This document shows positions 35,711 through 47,600 of a DNA stretch of 64,000 nt, piece by piece. The position numbers were made by a program, and so were the translations under genes. This stretch comes from Pyricularia pennisetigena (taxonomy: Eukaryota; Ascomycota; Sordariomycetes; Magnaporthales; Pyriculariaceae). The number at the start of each line of letters is the position of its first letter. Within the stretch, counting starts at the first letter, position 1. The notes under the pieces were generated by a model, which searched no databases, had not been told where the DNA came from, and was given only the letters and a program-made list of their open reading frames with translations. The stretch is taken from positions 7,606,032 to 7,670,031 of the forward strand of contig NC_043741.1 of the NCBI RefSeq assembly GCF_004337985.1. The letters run 5' to 3'.

Positions 35711-36775
35711 AAAAAAAATTAACAAAAAGGTAAGAAAACGAATTAGAATCGAGGGGTATAAAGGAAAACAAGAAAACCTACTACGATTCTGACCTCTCGG
35801 TTTGCTTTTCCCCTGTTTTTCGTCGTTGTCTTTTTGTGCCATATTTTCCCACATGTCGCCCTGCATCTTTTATCGACCTCCAGACCCGGAGGTGTGAAAA
35901 CAGATTCAAAACTACAAAGACCAACAAAAAAAACAACCCACCCACCTTTTTAAGTTGGATGCGTGTATGCCCGCCTTTGTTCATTCCAAGAAAAAGGAAA
36001 TCAATATCAAAACATACCAGATCACACAGCCGGTTTTCTTCCGAACGGGTGACCACCAACAACACATCAATCATCCATCCATCCCATCTGGTCATCGGCG
36101 AGGCTCCAACACCCTTTCCCTGATTCAGTACCCGCACCAGGGACAGAACAGAACGAATTCAACATATAAAACAACGGACAAACATCTGCCGTCGTTGATA
36201 TTACTGGCTCTGCGGAGTACCGTGTGAGAGATCAAAGGGGGAGATCAAAGGTGTGTATGTGTGCGTTTGCGAGTGAGTGTGTGTTGCGCGCGCCTGTCTG
36301 TGGGCTTGCTGTGCCACTTTGTTGCTTCGCCCTTAAATTGCCTTGGCCCCCAAACCTATGGAGTCTCGCTGGGTGCGTGAGCCGCATCGTGCCGTCCCGA
36401 ATTATGAGAAACAATTATCAAAGGGGCAGTATTGGACAGTGTGTTTTCTCAAACAGGCCTGCACATGACACGGGCAAACAAAACCCAGCGAGACAACACG
36501 CCATATCATATCAATGCATCAATGTTTAGTTTCAGAGTGCTGACAGCGGAAGCTTAGCGCCCAGTCCCGCTGTGCTCCATCTGAGCAGCGGGTTGCCAGC
36601 TGCCCATTCGCCCAGTTGGTCCACATACTTACAACTCGGTTTCGAGCACACACAGACGCACACCAAAACCGAGAACAACCTTTCGTCTGAGAAAGAAAGG
36701 ACGGACCGGACCAGTGAAAAAGGGAGGAATTCCGGTAGTTTCCTACCACCAAAAGATCACGAACGAAAAGAAAGG
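27257..36775. other. Gene-poor region of about 9.5 kb
   Basis: No gene can be supported here. The region is rich in A and T homopolymers, for example near 28419-28437, 30286-30302 and 35679-35718 (A with some G). Only short ORFs occur, without motifs. Two overlapping frames at 27862-28455 and 28052-28246 are discussed in the findings. It may contain long leaders, non-coding transcripts or decayed mobile elements, but no terminal repeats or transposase-like frames were seen. Confidence 0.4.
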
Positions 36776-37108
36776 ATGTGTTATTTTGACCACATTCGAT
36801 GGAGCTGCGGTTACTGGAAATGGGGTAACTTCCGGCAGCAATGCACCAAGGAGTACCGGACGGGGGAAACGTGCGGACTGAAACTCGTCTACGACACCGA
36901 CTATCTGCCCAACCAGTGCCGAATCTGCGATAACGTCCATAAAAAAACGCGCCGTTACTACAAAATGGCGGCTGACGTCGAGCGCTGGCGTCACGAGGGG
37001 GGCCGAACAGCAACTATCGAGAAGACCGAGGACGACATGGACGAGCTGTCAAGACAGATTGCCAACCTCAACGCGGAGCATGCTACGAGAGTGAGTAGTG
37101 TGTCGTAG
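36776..37108 (+). CDS. Small conserved Cys/Trp-rich fungal protein
   Basis: 110 residues from an ATG in context AAAGGATGTG. The protein opens MCYFDHIRWSCGYWKWGNFR and continues with EYRTGETCGLKLVYDTDY, CRICDNVHKKTRRY and RWRHEGGRTATIEKT. I recognise this pattern as a widespread but uncharacterised family of small proteins in filamentous ascomycetes. Cys pairs (MC, SC, QC, TC, CRIC) could bind a metal. The C-terminal half is helical and charged. A GTGAGT, a perfect splice donor, lies at 37091, six codons before the stop, so the true end may be a further exon. An in-frame upstream ATG at 36572 would add 68 residues of non-conserved sequence and was not used. Confidence 0.75.
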   Translation: MCYFDHIRWSCGYWKWGNFRQQCTKEYRTGETCGLKLVYDTDYLPNQCRICDNVHKKTRRYYKMAADVERWRHEGGRTATIEKTEDDMDELSRQIANLNAEHATRVSSVS

Positions 37109-40100
37109 AGTGGTGTGCGTGGGGGGTGATTGGAAAGGGGGGGGAGAAGATGGAAAGCAGTATGTGAGTGGGGAGCAAGGGAGGAAGAGAAGGAGAGAGC
37201 AGAAAAGAGAATGAGGGGTTACGTCAGTCTGAATCACGCACTGAGCGTGGAGGGGCTCTCCCTGAAAGTGAAAAGATATTCCGTTTTTGATGGTCTTTTT
37301 GGGGAGGTGCTTACCTCAGGGATGTGGGACACAATGGTGGAAAAGAGAACAGCAGCAGAGTATCAGGCAACGGCATAATAACTCCCGAGGACAAAAGATT
37401 CCGAAGGGATGCCAACAAAATAATGGACTCAGTGTCGATGGAGGGATGCCCAGGGGATGATAAGGCAGGAGAACAACCAAGGGGCAAAAGGAAACGGGGT
37501 TATGTTTTCATCTCACGGCGTTGGTGTGTGTTTTTTGTCCTCTTCTCTCTTCTTTCTTGTCCTTTCTGATTTCTTGGGAGTCTTTAAGGGGCGTTACCCT
37601 GGGTAGTAACTTTTGAAATTTTTCGAATGTCGCATTGTTCGTCGCTTCTTCTCTTCGACCTCTTGCTTGACCGTCTTCTCCACTTCTTCAGTATGTTTAT
37701 TAGTGTTCCCTTGGTACACACTTGGTGAGTTAGTCAATGGTTAACGGGATCAACATAAAAAGTTTCATGTTGCGAGTGTGCCCATATCTGGGAAATCGGT
37801 CCACACACAAGGTCACCGAGGTCCTGCTAGTGTATGTTTTTACAAGAAGGGCTGTGTACATGACTGCGGGCTGCGGTTCCTTGGGTTCGGAGTTCGGCTA
37901 TCGCTTGGTTCGCTTGCTGCCCAAGATGTGCTGGCTATGCATGGAATCTACGGCATCGGATCATCGCTGCGTTCATGGAGAAGCCGTATCCGTATGGCCA
38001 CACAGCTGAGGCAAGGGATCGCGACACCGAATGTCCGTTCGTCTTCGTATTCCGAGTCGAGCAAGAAGGACTGAACATGATGAAGATGCTGTTGTCAACA
38101 GTGGTTGTAAGTTAGGTGATGACAAAGACGACAATCAAAGAAGCAAATCATATAGTTCGAGCTCTTTGAGGGCTGGAAGATGAGAAAGCCAGGGGGTGAC
38201 ATGGCAGCGCATGCAGGCCCAGCACACGAACTGCATGCCTTATGCGCAATTCTCGGCCGAGCAATCAGACCCGCATTGCAGGATGCTTGGCTGTAAACCT
38301 GAGTATTCTAGAAAGCGGCGGCTGGACACGCGCACTGCTTGGCCTTTGGAGCACCTATCGCTGAGGGAGAGGTAGAGGTAGAGAGAATGCTCATGGCTCC
38401 AATACAGAGTGACATGTGTTTCCGTGATTGGCGTGCTATGACTGGGGAGAATAAGCAAAAAGAAAGACTCTACCTAAGTACCTCACCTAGATTGCCCAAA
38501 ACAAAAGTCCGAGCATGTGCGAGGACAGACATAGTGGTCGACTGTCAGCGAGGACAGGGAGACCACTTCATCCAGGGGAACGGAGCAGCATAAGGAGCAA
38601 GGTTGAGAAAAAGAAACTGATATCAACGTCGACAGGTTTCCTACAAGGATGAAGCTTACTGTATGAATAAGATCTGCGACGACGAGCTGCTGAGGTGGAA
38701 AAAAATTGCGCGATGAAAGGATGTTTGCTCCCGTCCTGCGTCTGTCGCGTGCCCCGCCAAAAGGAAAATGGGTGGAAGCGAGAGGGGCACCCAGAGAGAC
38801 GCGTTGAGCGGTCGACTCGGAGGAGACGGTTCCGGCAGGCGGGAGGCAGGACGACGTCAAAGGGGGCAGGCGCGGTCGAGGTGTTTAGCTAGAAAACATG
38901 CCATTGGATATGGCCGAGTGCCGATACGGTCCAGAAGCGTTCAGGTGCATATCCGAGGAGCTGAACATGGCCACAAGGTCACAGGAAACGTGCACTGATG
39001 GCAAAATCCGGAGGATAACCCTACAGTGGGAAGAAAATAGAAGAAGGGAAAAAAAAAACTTTGAACAGAAAATTCAGACCGTCCAGCCGCAAGCCGGGCT
39101 TGTTCATCCTTCTCTCCCTTGAGCCCCTCTCTCCCGCAGGCCCCCCTCGCTTCAAACATGCCAAATTGCTTACAGTACCTAGAAACTAGCCAGTTCAGTT
39201 CAGCTGGGCCAGATTGCATCCCGCCGGCGCTTGAGCGAGAAATGACAAAACTACAGAAACCTTTCTAGTCATGTAGCAGTGCTGTGGGCTTGCAACTCCA
39301 AGCGACCCTCATCACATCCAGTGATCGGCGCAGTTGCGTCGAGTGACAGGTGGGCGGCGCGGGCAGAAGCGTACACTAGCACAGTCAAAAATTTTCATAT
39401 TTCGTTCCCCATGCTGCTGGAGGCAGCCCGCTTGGTCAAAACTCGGCCAACCATTCACGACCCCTGTCCAGAGAGAGGAGCCATCCGAAAGCCTGGCGCT
39501 CGAATCACAAACCCTGGCAGGAGACAATGCGAAGCGGCGGGACAAAACAAAACCAAATCAGAACAAAACGCACAAGACGGATCCAGACAAAGCGATGGAG
39601 GGGTATGGAGTCACAAAATGTCGTCTCGCCCTGGTGAATCGATCTTGTGTGAATAACAACCCTGACCCATGATGCGTTGAAATACCGGTTTCGGCGGTCT
39701 GATGCACAAGAGAGGATCTTTAACTTCGGGTCGATGGATCCAAGACTAAAACTTTATTACGGTACAGACCCTTCCTGTCACCGAAAATATCCCTCGTCAG
39801 ATTGTGATCCTCGAGTGCGAGAGCTATCGTATATACAAAAGAGACAAAAGAGACTACAGTAGATGTGACAGACAGAACAGATAGGAAATAAGGTGGTAAT
39901 GTTTTCATGAAAATAACCAAACAAATGATACCCCTTCATCCAAGCATCTCCCGTGACTCCATGAGCGACGCAGCTTTTTTTTTTTTCTGCTTTAATGTCA
40001 AATTCACTTCAAAAGCCATGCCCTGGTCGCCATGGGCAGGGTATGGGTGGGAATCGGTCAAACGAGCAAATTCACTTGAATCTTGGACGTCGATCGTGCA

Positions 40101-40569
40101 AAACGATCTCAAGCTGGCCGGTGATGCAATCGCATAAAGGGAGGCCTGATTGAATGACGCTTCTTTGCATATAGAAAACAAGACTTCGACTGCATTTGAT
40201 GCGATTGTGTGTCGTCGGTGATGGACAGGGAACAGGTGCCAAGAGATGAGTTCGTCGCTTCGAGCAGGGGATGCGCTGTTGCCCTGAAGCAGGGCAATCC
40301 TTGCGCATCGGGTTCATGGGGGGCGGCCAGGTTGGCGGCTAGCGACGCAAATTCCACAGCAAAATTGATGGGATTGATTGCGAGGGCGGGCGAGGTGGAG
40401 ATCGGCTGTGGCGTTGCGGTGCTTATGAACTGGGTGTAGGGTAGGTGATGGAAGCTTCTTCCGCCGCGCATATCAGCATCACACAAACATGCGCTCGAAA
40501 ACCATTTCAGGTTTTTGTTTGTTTTCCTCAAACAAAAGAAGAGATGGGAAAACCCGATCAATCGCCTCG
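37109..40569. other. Intergenic, no gene recognised
   Basis: About 3.5 kb with short ORFs only. Frames at 37778-38074 (+) and 40209-40439 (+) have fairly protein-like composition, but no motif and no supporting splice structure. The right end is the probable 3' UTR of the LAMTOR1-like gene. Confidence 0.4.
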
Positions 40570-41290
40570 TTATCTTGCTGCAGCAACAGCGGCGGCGTCA
40601 GCAAACGTGCCAACAAATGGTTCTGCGGCCTCGATCTTGAGCGGTGGCACGATGGCGCCGTTGTGCATCTCAATATTGTCTTCATCCCACGGTACCCAGT
40701 CAACCTTGGTGCTTGCTGTGCTACTCAGGCTTATCGGCTGCTGAGCTGCGTCCTCGGAGAGTTTTGAGAGCAGACTTTGATAGCGCGCCATCTTGGGGTC
40801 TTCCTCTCCTTCAACATCGTACTGCTTTGGCACCGCTCGTGTGTCTTGAGGAGTGATTTCGAAAATATCGACCATGTTGCTTGCAATGGGTCCAGATTGT
40901 CAGCATTCTGAGAGAGTCCACGAGAAGAATGTTGGGAGAGGGACGCTTCCAACTCTCTAGATACTAGGGACGAGGGAGGATCCAAGGAACATACTCAGAG
41001 GTTCTGGCCACAACTCTCTGCAAAGCCTCGAGTTCTCGTTGCGTTTCAAGAGGATCCTCCTGACCAGTCAATTGCTGTTGCCCGAAGCTTCCATAATGCA
41101 TGTTGTTGATATCATCGTTTAGCAGGCGAGATTCGTCGTCCTTTTGGATATACGTAAAACAAGTCAAAAGTCAGCACCTACCACCGACTATCCGGAGCAA
41201 GCAGAATCTCTCCTTAATATACGCGCTACCACTAACCTCCTCATATTGCTCGCTGCGGTTATTGCCGAGGCATGATGCGCAGACACCCAT
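40570..41290 (-). CDS. LAMTOR1/Meh1 (Ego1)-type lysosomal adaptor
   Basis: Three exons on the minus strand, 41290-41237, 41140-40995 and 40879-40570, give 169 residues. The introns are 96 and 115 bp (donors GTTAGT and GTATGT; the second acceptor is a less usual AAG). The N-terminus MGVCASCLG has Gly2 and nearby Cys residues, the pattern for N-myristoylation plus palmitoylation. It is followed by DDESRLLNDD, ELEALQRVVARTS and NMVDIFEI. This matches LAMTOR1/p18 and yeast Meh1/Ego1, which anchor the Ragulator/EGO complex to the vacuole and help Rag GTPases activate TORC1. Membrane targeting is inferred from the N-terminal motif. The gene is divergent from the secreted Thr-rich protein. Confidence 0.85.
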
Positions 41291-42367
41291 GGTTGTGGGC
41301 GCCGAATAGCAAATGATCCGATTGTAGCTCGCTTCGGTCGGGCTTTGTTGTGCAGACTATAGCAGAGGCCTCATGGAGGCTGAGGAGGACAGCGTCGCCA
41401 GGGGCCGGATGCCGATTGAGATGTAAAAAGCTCGATCGCAATGTGATTTTCGTTGTGTTTTTGTCCCAAAAGTCGCCTTGTTGATTTGCGCTCGCTGCAC
41501 CTTTGTTGTCTCCCAGCAAACAAATTCGCGGCTTGAGCCCCACGTTGGTTGCTTGTGACGTGACCCAGTGCGAGAAATTTTTCGTTCCCTCTTATTGGTC
41601 CACGGCTGTAATGTTTCTCCGCTATTCCGTCCGCCCGTGCAGCGCCGCTCCGCTCTATAACCGACAAGCTCGCCAGGGCGACAAAGGTAAATCTTTCTCT
41701 GATCTTGCGCCATCTGATCTGGTCCGATCCGAAAGAACCTCACATACCGGTAATCCACCCATTGAACCATTCCCTCGGTTCCTCCTCCCTGGAACAACCC
41801 TGTTTGATGCAATCTGCAAGCCATACTAGTGCCACACCGGATTATCTCCGTTTCAGACGACCGCTTTGCCCTAGTGCACGTTTGCTTAGGGTGGTTCGCT
41901 GTATTGATGTATTGATGGCACCGCACCCAAATCATCATGCAAAAGTGACGTTCAACCGTCTCCCTGTTCTCTTTTAAGTTATTTGGATTCTTGGCGCTGA
42001 AACTATTAGGTGTTGCATAACTTCCATTTCATCTTTCCCTCCCTCTTCATGTCCAGCACGCGGTTCAGCAGCTGTCGTAAGGGTTTCCCTATCCAAGATT
42101 ATTGAACAAGTAGTCCAATAATGGAACCACCAAGCCTCTGTTCTGTCCCTTGGTTTTCTTCATGCCCCTATTCACAAGCAGCTTCACTGCGACGGAATAT
42201 GTTCGAGGCAACAATCCAAGTCGGTATTAAAACCCGGTGTGCTGTTCCCAAGTTAATCCTGTGCACATATTTCCATTCGTCAACAATAGTCACTCCTTCA
42301 CGATCAAACAATTGACACAGTCAAGCTCAAACTTCACTTTTAAGTACTGCAACGCAACCACACGATA
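41291..42367. other. Divergent promoter region
   Basis: About 1.1 kb between the LAMTOR1-like start (-) and the Thr-rich secreted protein start (+). Presumed promoters and leaders; no further gene was recognised. Confidence 0.5.
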
Positions 42368-43246
42368 ATGGGTTCTAAAACGCACATTTTTGGCGTAGCA
42401 GCCATCATCTTCTCCACCGCTGCTGCCCAGTCATACCCTAATCATGCCCGAATCCATGCGCGAAGCTATGGCCAGCTACAGCAGAGGGACGCACTGCCTA
42501 TGACCTGCGCATGTCCTGCTGATGGCATTCTAACATCTACTACGCCTGCTGCCTCGGTTATCACGGTAACTGAAACCGAGACACAGAATGCACCCTCCAT
42601 GCCAACGTCGACAGTCTTTGTCACGATTTCGCCATCGGGTTTCGTAAGCACTGTGACTCTTCATATCTCAGACGCCACCACTATCCCGACCGAGACCATC
42701 ACCATCACTGAGAGGGAGGACATCTCTACCGTGCGGCCTTCCGTTATCACCGTTACTGCGACCCAGTCGCCGCCAGGCAACAACTATCATGTCATTACCG
42801 TCACGGCAACTCAAGAGGTTCAACTCCCAGTGACGCAGATGCCCAGCAAAACAGACGGTGATCTAGGTGTCTCAACGGACAACTCTACTCCCGTGGAGAC
42901 ATACGACGCCTCGAGCAGCCCTCCAACCACGGCATCCTCCACCGTTCCTGACAACTATTATTACTGTCATAGCCGTACATGCTACAACACCCGCGGCGAC
43001 GTCGTCACAACTCTGGCCCCCATGACCACTGACATACCGGGCTGCAGCGCTGATGCTGTCTCTGTCGTGATGGAGACTGTGTACAACACCGTCACACAAA
43101 CCGTTTATGGTCTACCAACTGGAGGTGCTGGTAACTCAACTGGGCCTGGCTCGGGATCTGACACCAACTCGACGACCACATTGCTGCGCCGTGGGGCACG
43201 TGTTTCTAGTGGACTTTTCGGGAAGCTGAGAGGCTATTATCAGTGA
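42368..43246 (+). CDS. Secreted Thr/Ser/Val-rich protein, cell-wall type
   Basis: A single exon of 292 residues. Residues 1-20 form a signal peptide (hydrophobic VAAIIFSTAAAQ). The mature part is rich in Thr, Ser and Val, with recurring VTVT segments (SVITVTETET, SVITVTATQS, HVITVTATQE). These are typical of O-glycosylated fungal surface proteins. Six Cys are present, including the pair CAC near residue 48 and CHSRTC near 200, so limited disulfide bonding is possible. A dibasic LQQRD near residue 38 could be a processing site. The C-terminus (RRGARVSSGLFGKLRGYYQ) is basic and has no GPI-anchor hydrophobic tail, unlike many relatives. No enzyme domain was recognised. Confidence 0.78.
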   Translation: MGSKTHIFGVAAIIFSTAAAQSYPNHARIHARSYGQLQQRDALPMTCACPADGILTSTTPAASVITVTETETQNAPSMPTSTVFVTISPSGFVSTVTLHISDATTIPTETITITEREDISTVRPSVITVTATQSPPGNNYHVITVTATQEVQLPVTQMPSKTDGDLGVSTDNSTPVETYDASSSPPTTASSTVPDNYYYCHSRTCYNTRGDVVTTLAPMTTDIPGCSADAVSVVMETVYNTVTQTVYGLPTGGAGNSTGPGSGSDTNSTTTLLRRGARVSSGLFGKLRGYYQ

Positions 43247-43443
43247 GACGGAGTTCGGGTAACATTGGCAAGGTCTAGCCTATCTCTTATTCACGTTAAA
43301 CACTATCTTCTTAGTGTTATTAATCTCCCCTTAATATGGAAGTTGTGGCACTTGACATCTTTTCCCATTTCTTTTTTCCTCTTTGCTCAATTCAGCTTGC
43401 TTAGATATATGAGACGCTTAATGTTTGATAGCTTCATCTCTCA

Positions 43444-44034
43444 TTACGAAAGCTTCTTCTCCAGTACTATGCTGTCAATCTCTACTGCCAAACGCCACAT
43501 AAAGCTTGCATACCTGCTATCAGCCAAATCCTCAGTTTTGACGACTTGATAGCCGAGCCGTCCATACCAACCAAAAAGCCTCTCCTTCCCTGCGTGGGGG
43601 ACCGGGCCCTTAGGTCGCCAAAACTCGACCGCACAACATGTCCCTGCATTAGGCATCCCGGACCGGCGCCTGGCCTCGTCCTCGCAGAACGCCATGATGC
43701 GCCCGCCCAGTCCGCCGCCCCGACGCGCCGTTGCCAGCATCCCTACCATCAGCCCTCCTTCTCCATACGGTGACAGACTCGCGCAACCGGCCAACGCGCC
43801 GGACGGAGACCATGCAACTACAAGGTTGCCGGCGGTGATGAGGCTGCTAACCTCTGCCGGATCGGTGCGGGGCAGCCTGTCTTCGGGCCGCCAGAGGTCG
43901 CCCTCGGCGACGAGGTAGCATTCGTTTACCATGGTTGCGATGGCATTGGTAACGGCAAAGTCTGCCGCAAGAGGGGAGGGGCAGATTTGAATTTTGACAT
44001 GTGAGGCGGGATGGGATTCGGGGAGGGAGGTCAT
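43444..44034 (-). CDS. GNAT-family N-acetyltransferase
   Basis: 196 residues from the ATG at 44034 (context GGAAAATGACC). An in-frame ATG at 44187 would add 51 residues of unconvincing sequence. The GNAT acetyl-CoA motif A is seen as GMLATARRGGGLGGRIMAFC (R-x-x-G-x-G type). Before it come strand VVAWSPSGALAGCASL and, after it, the typical late pattern ERLFGWYGRLGYQVV. The protein should transfer acetyl from acetyl-CoA to an amine on a small molecule or protein, probably in the cytosol. The substrate cannot be read from sequence. The gene is divergent from the TAPT1/Emp65-like gene. Confidence 0.85.
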   Translation of the reverse strand: MTSLPESHPASHVKIQICPSPLAADFAVTNAIATMVNECYLVAEGDLWRPEDRLPRTDPAEVSSLITAGNLVVAWSPSGALAGCASLSPYGEGGLMVGMLATARRGGGLGGRIMAFCEDEARRRSGMPNAGTCCAVEFWRPKGPVPHAGKERLFGWYGRLGYQVVKTEDLADSRYASFMWRLAVEIDSIVLEKKLS

Positions 44035-44630
44035 TTTCCCGGCTTTGATGGACCTTTTTTTAATGTATTTAATCCGTGGTGAGTGAATATTGACAAACTG
44101 TGACAAGTGTACCAAAAACGAGTTTGCAGTTGGTTTTGAGTTTATGGTAGTGATGGACTGGCTGCGATAGTTTCCTTTTAAAGGCACAATTATGTCTCAA
44201 GTGAGCACTTCCGTCCGAAACGACGGGCATTAGAACTGGTCCCATAGACCATAGATGACTCACAGCTTAAGCTGTTCCCGTAGCTCTACCATGAGATGAA
44301 TAGACCCCTACCTAAATTAGTTCCCGAACAATCATTAACTCCCTATTCCAAATCGGGAGAGGATTTTGGAGAACCGCCCGGCCCCCGGGTAATCAAGGGT
44401 TAGGGTCAATTGCTCCGGAATTCAGCACTGTTCTCCATACAACATGACGTCGCTCCGACCTTCCAGCAACGTACACAGCTTTTTGTTTTAGGTACGTACC
44501 TGCTGGTATACCTGTGGTTCCGCAATCACGATCCTTGAAGCTCCTGCATTGTCAAACAAGACAATTTTCGAAATGATCTGAACTCAAATTCTCGCCATCA
44601 CGGACTCAATCGCTGCCCCGGTGATTAGCG
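44035..44630. other. Divergent promoter region
   Basis: About 600 bp between the GNAT gene (-) and the Emp65-like gene (+). No gene or named element was recognised. Confidence 0.5.
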
Positions 44631-47600
44631 ATGCAGGCAGTCAATTCGATGGAGGAGGACACGTTAGCTGCATTAGCAGCAAAAGCAACGGCCCGCATGG
44701 AGGCGGAAGCTGCCGAGACCGAGATCGCCGTTGAAGATGATGCCGATGCGCAGGAGCCGCCACCGGACTTGCACAACGTCGGGCAGTCACCACTGGGTCT
44801 TGCAGTCGACGAAATGCAGACCACGACGTTGGATGGAAGGAAGATGGCTCACTCACCGCTGCTCGCACAGTTACCCACGCCCGCTGGCACGCCGACCGAA
44901 TCTGGCTCCCCGTCACCTTCGCAAGCGGCAGCTGCCCAAGACGACGCCGAAGACGCTGCGGGGCTACAACTTGACAGCAGAACTGCAGCCATGGCAGTGA
45001 ACAAGGCGCGGGTTCAAGACTTGACTGTCGACACAGATGTTGCCGTTCATGGCCAAGATCAACTACCATCCTCGGGCTCTGCCGCAGTCGCTCGATCCCA
45101 GCCCCAGTCTGCCACGGCCAAAGCTCCCACGCCCTCAAGACAGAACACTCAGGACAATGTTCGCCGCTTGTCGGCCAGCAAAATGCAGGAATTGGCCGCG
45201 TCCCCCGAGTCTCTTCCCATCGCTTCAATCCCCGACCGCAAGCTTCCCGAACACCCGCTGTCGGCCGGAATCGTCGAGACTGCTGCAAGACGCCCCTCCA
45301 TGGCCGATCAGGCACGCACTCTGCTGCAGGGCTCGATGCCTATTGAGCGCACTACAAGGGTGGCGATGCAGCGGGCTGGCTCGGCTTCGGCCAACGGTAC
45401 CCCTCGACCTGGTCCTCCGCCCAGGACCGTCTCTACCCCGCCTATCAACAGAAGGACAAGCTCAAGTCAGCCGCCGAACCCAGCCGCTAACCGTCGCAAC
45501 TCGTTCCACCCCACACCCCGTCTGGCCCATGGCACTACCGCATTCCCGCCACTGGCGAACCCGAACCCAGAAGGTGGGGCCCATATGTCTAAATCAACAT
45601 CGGGACAGGAGGCACAGAACCAGCAAGCGCAGGCGCAGTTGCCTTCTGAAGCAGCCGCCTTGGATCCCCCTGTTCCTACCTCTCCGGTGATGGCGAGCCT
45701 CCCCCTGCCGCCTCTTTCCGTACCAACTTTTTTGCAGCTTGAGCTGGCAGGACAGCGGCCGAGCCCGCTATACATATATCAGTCGTACTCGGCCGATATT
45801 CCGTACGAGTCAAGCGCAGTTAAACTTGCACGCCTCAAGAATTTCCTCCTTCTTCCTGGGTTTCTCGAGCGGACCATTTTGTTTGGGGCACTAGCTTGTG
45901 TGGACGCCTGGCTATGGACATTTACCATTCTGCCGATCCGCTTCGTCATCGCAATCGGCGTGCTAGCCAAGTGGTGGGTGTATGTGGTGATTAAAGAGGC
46001 ACGTTGGTCCATTGGATATGTCTGGTATGGCATTGGGCGGTGGTGGAGACGCGGAGCGAGGGGAAGGTCCGCCTCAAGGGCCGACGATGGTAAAAGCTCC
46101 GCGGGGGAGGAGTCGCGTAGCCCTAGTAGGGTCCGCGAGGTTTCAGTGAGCAGCGCTAGGAGTCCTATTCACGAAGGTGGATTACAGCCATCATTGGTAC
46201 CTGCCCAACCTGGAATTCGTATAAATGATACGCCCAGAACCGGCGGCTCTTCTGTGGGGGATGGTACCATACGTGCACGACGTCGTGGCGAATCGAGGTC
46301 GTCGCAACATAGCCAAGGTCGCGGTCAAGGGACGGCCTACTCAAGCCGGGGATTCTTTCGGCATCGGAGGACCAAGTCAACGCCCTCTGGCCTTACCTCG
46401 TTCCACAAGGCCGACATCCTGCAGGGACTGGTCATCGTGTTTACATGCGTCGCTTTGATGCACCTCGATGCCAGTCGCATGTATCACTCCATAAGAGCAC
46501 AGTCCGCCATCAAGCTCTATGTAATCTACAACGGCCTCGAGGTGGGCGATCGTCTTTTATCAGCGCTTGGACAGGACATATTCGAGTGCTTGTTCAGCAG
46601 CGAAGTACTGGCGCGAGACCATCGAGGCCGCTCGAAAGTGATGGTGCCTTTCGGCATGTTTATTTTGGCGCTGATGTACAATTTCCTTCATTCCGTCTGC
46701 CTGTTCTACCAGGTCATCACGCTGAACGTGGCTGTCAACTCGTACTCCAACGCGCTCTTAACGCTGCTGATCTCGAACCAGTTTGTTGAGATCAAGAGCA
46801 GCGTGTTCAAACGATTTGAGAAGGAGAACGTTTTTCAGTTAACTTGTGCCGACATTGTGGAACGCTTCCAGCTTTGGCTGATGCTCATGATCATCGCGAT
46901 GCGGAACATCGTCGAGGTTGGCGGCTTGACCATCCCAGGCGCCGGGACTGGAGGCGGCATGGGTGGCATATCTGGCGGAGAGCCGGTTCCCAAGGTTCCG
47001 CTCCATAGCGCGTCAATTCTCCCAGCCAGCTTCACGGCCCTCCCATCTTGGCTGTGGTCTGGCGAGGTGCTCTCGCCATTTTTCATCGTGACGGGAAGCG
47101 AGACGATCGTAGACTGGATCAAGCACGCGTACATCAACAAGTTCAACAACATCAAGCCAAACTTCCACGGGCGCGTGCTTGACATACTCTGCAAAGACTA
47201 TTACACCAACGCCTTTGTTACGCCATCTCTGACCCGCCGCCTGGGCCTTCCGCTGCTTCCTCTATCATGTCTCTTCATCCGCGCCTCGGTCCAGACCTAC
47301 CACATGTTTTTGGCCACACACCTGCCCGCACCTCTTCCGCCCTCGACGCAGACCAGCCTGACTGTCGAATCAAGCTCGTCGGCCGCCACGCCGAGCAGCC
47401 AGGCAGTGGCGGCTTCACTGGAGCGGCTCGACGGGATCATCAGAAATGCACTCGGTAGGGCGGTGCACGGGATGCCATATGTTGCTGCCAACACGACGAC
47501 GGAGCCGCCACCGATGATGGCGACGAACAGTAACATGACCGATTTCCCATATCGAATCTTTATGAGCTGGACGACGGATGACGCCATCGCACTGGTCACG

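Noticed and set aside
40109..40561. 150-codon minus-strand frame beyond the LAMTOR1-like stop, with a protein-like 76-codon frame on the opposite strand
   Set aside because: Neither has a recognisable motif or splice link to the neighbouring gene. The region is best read as 3' UTR and intergenic DNA.
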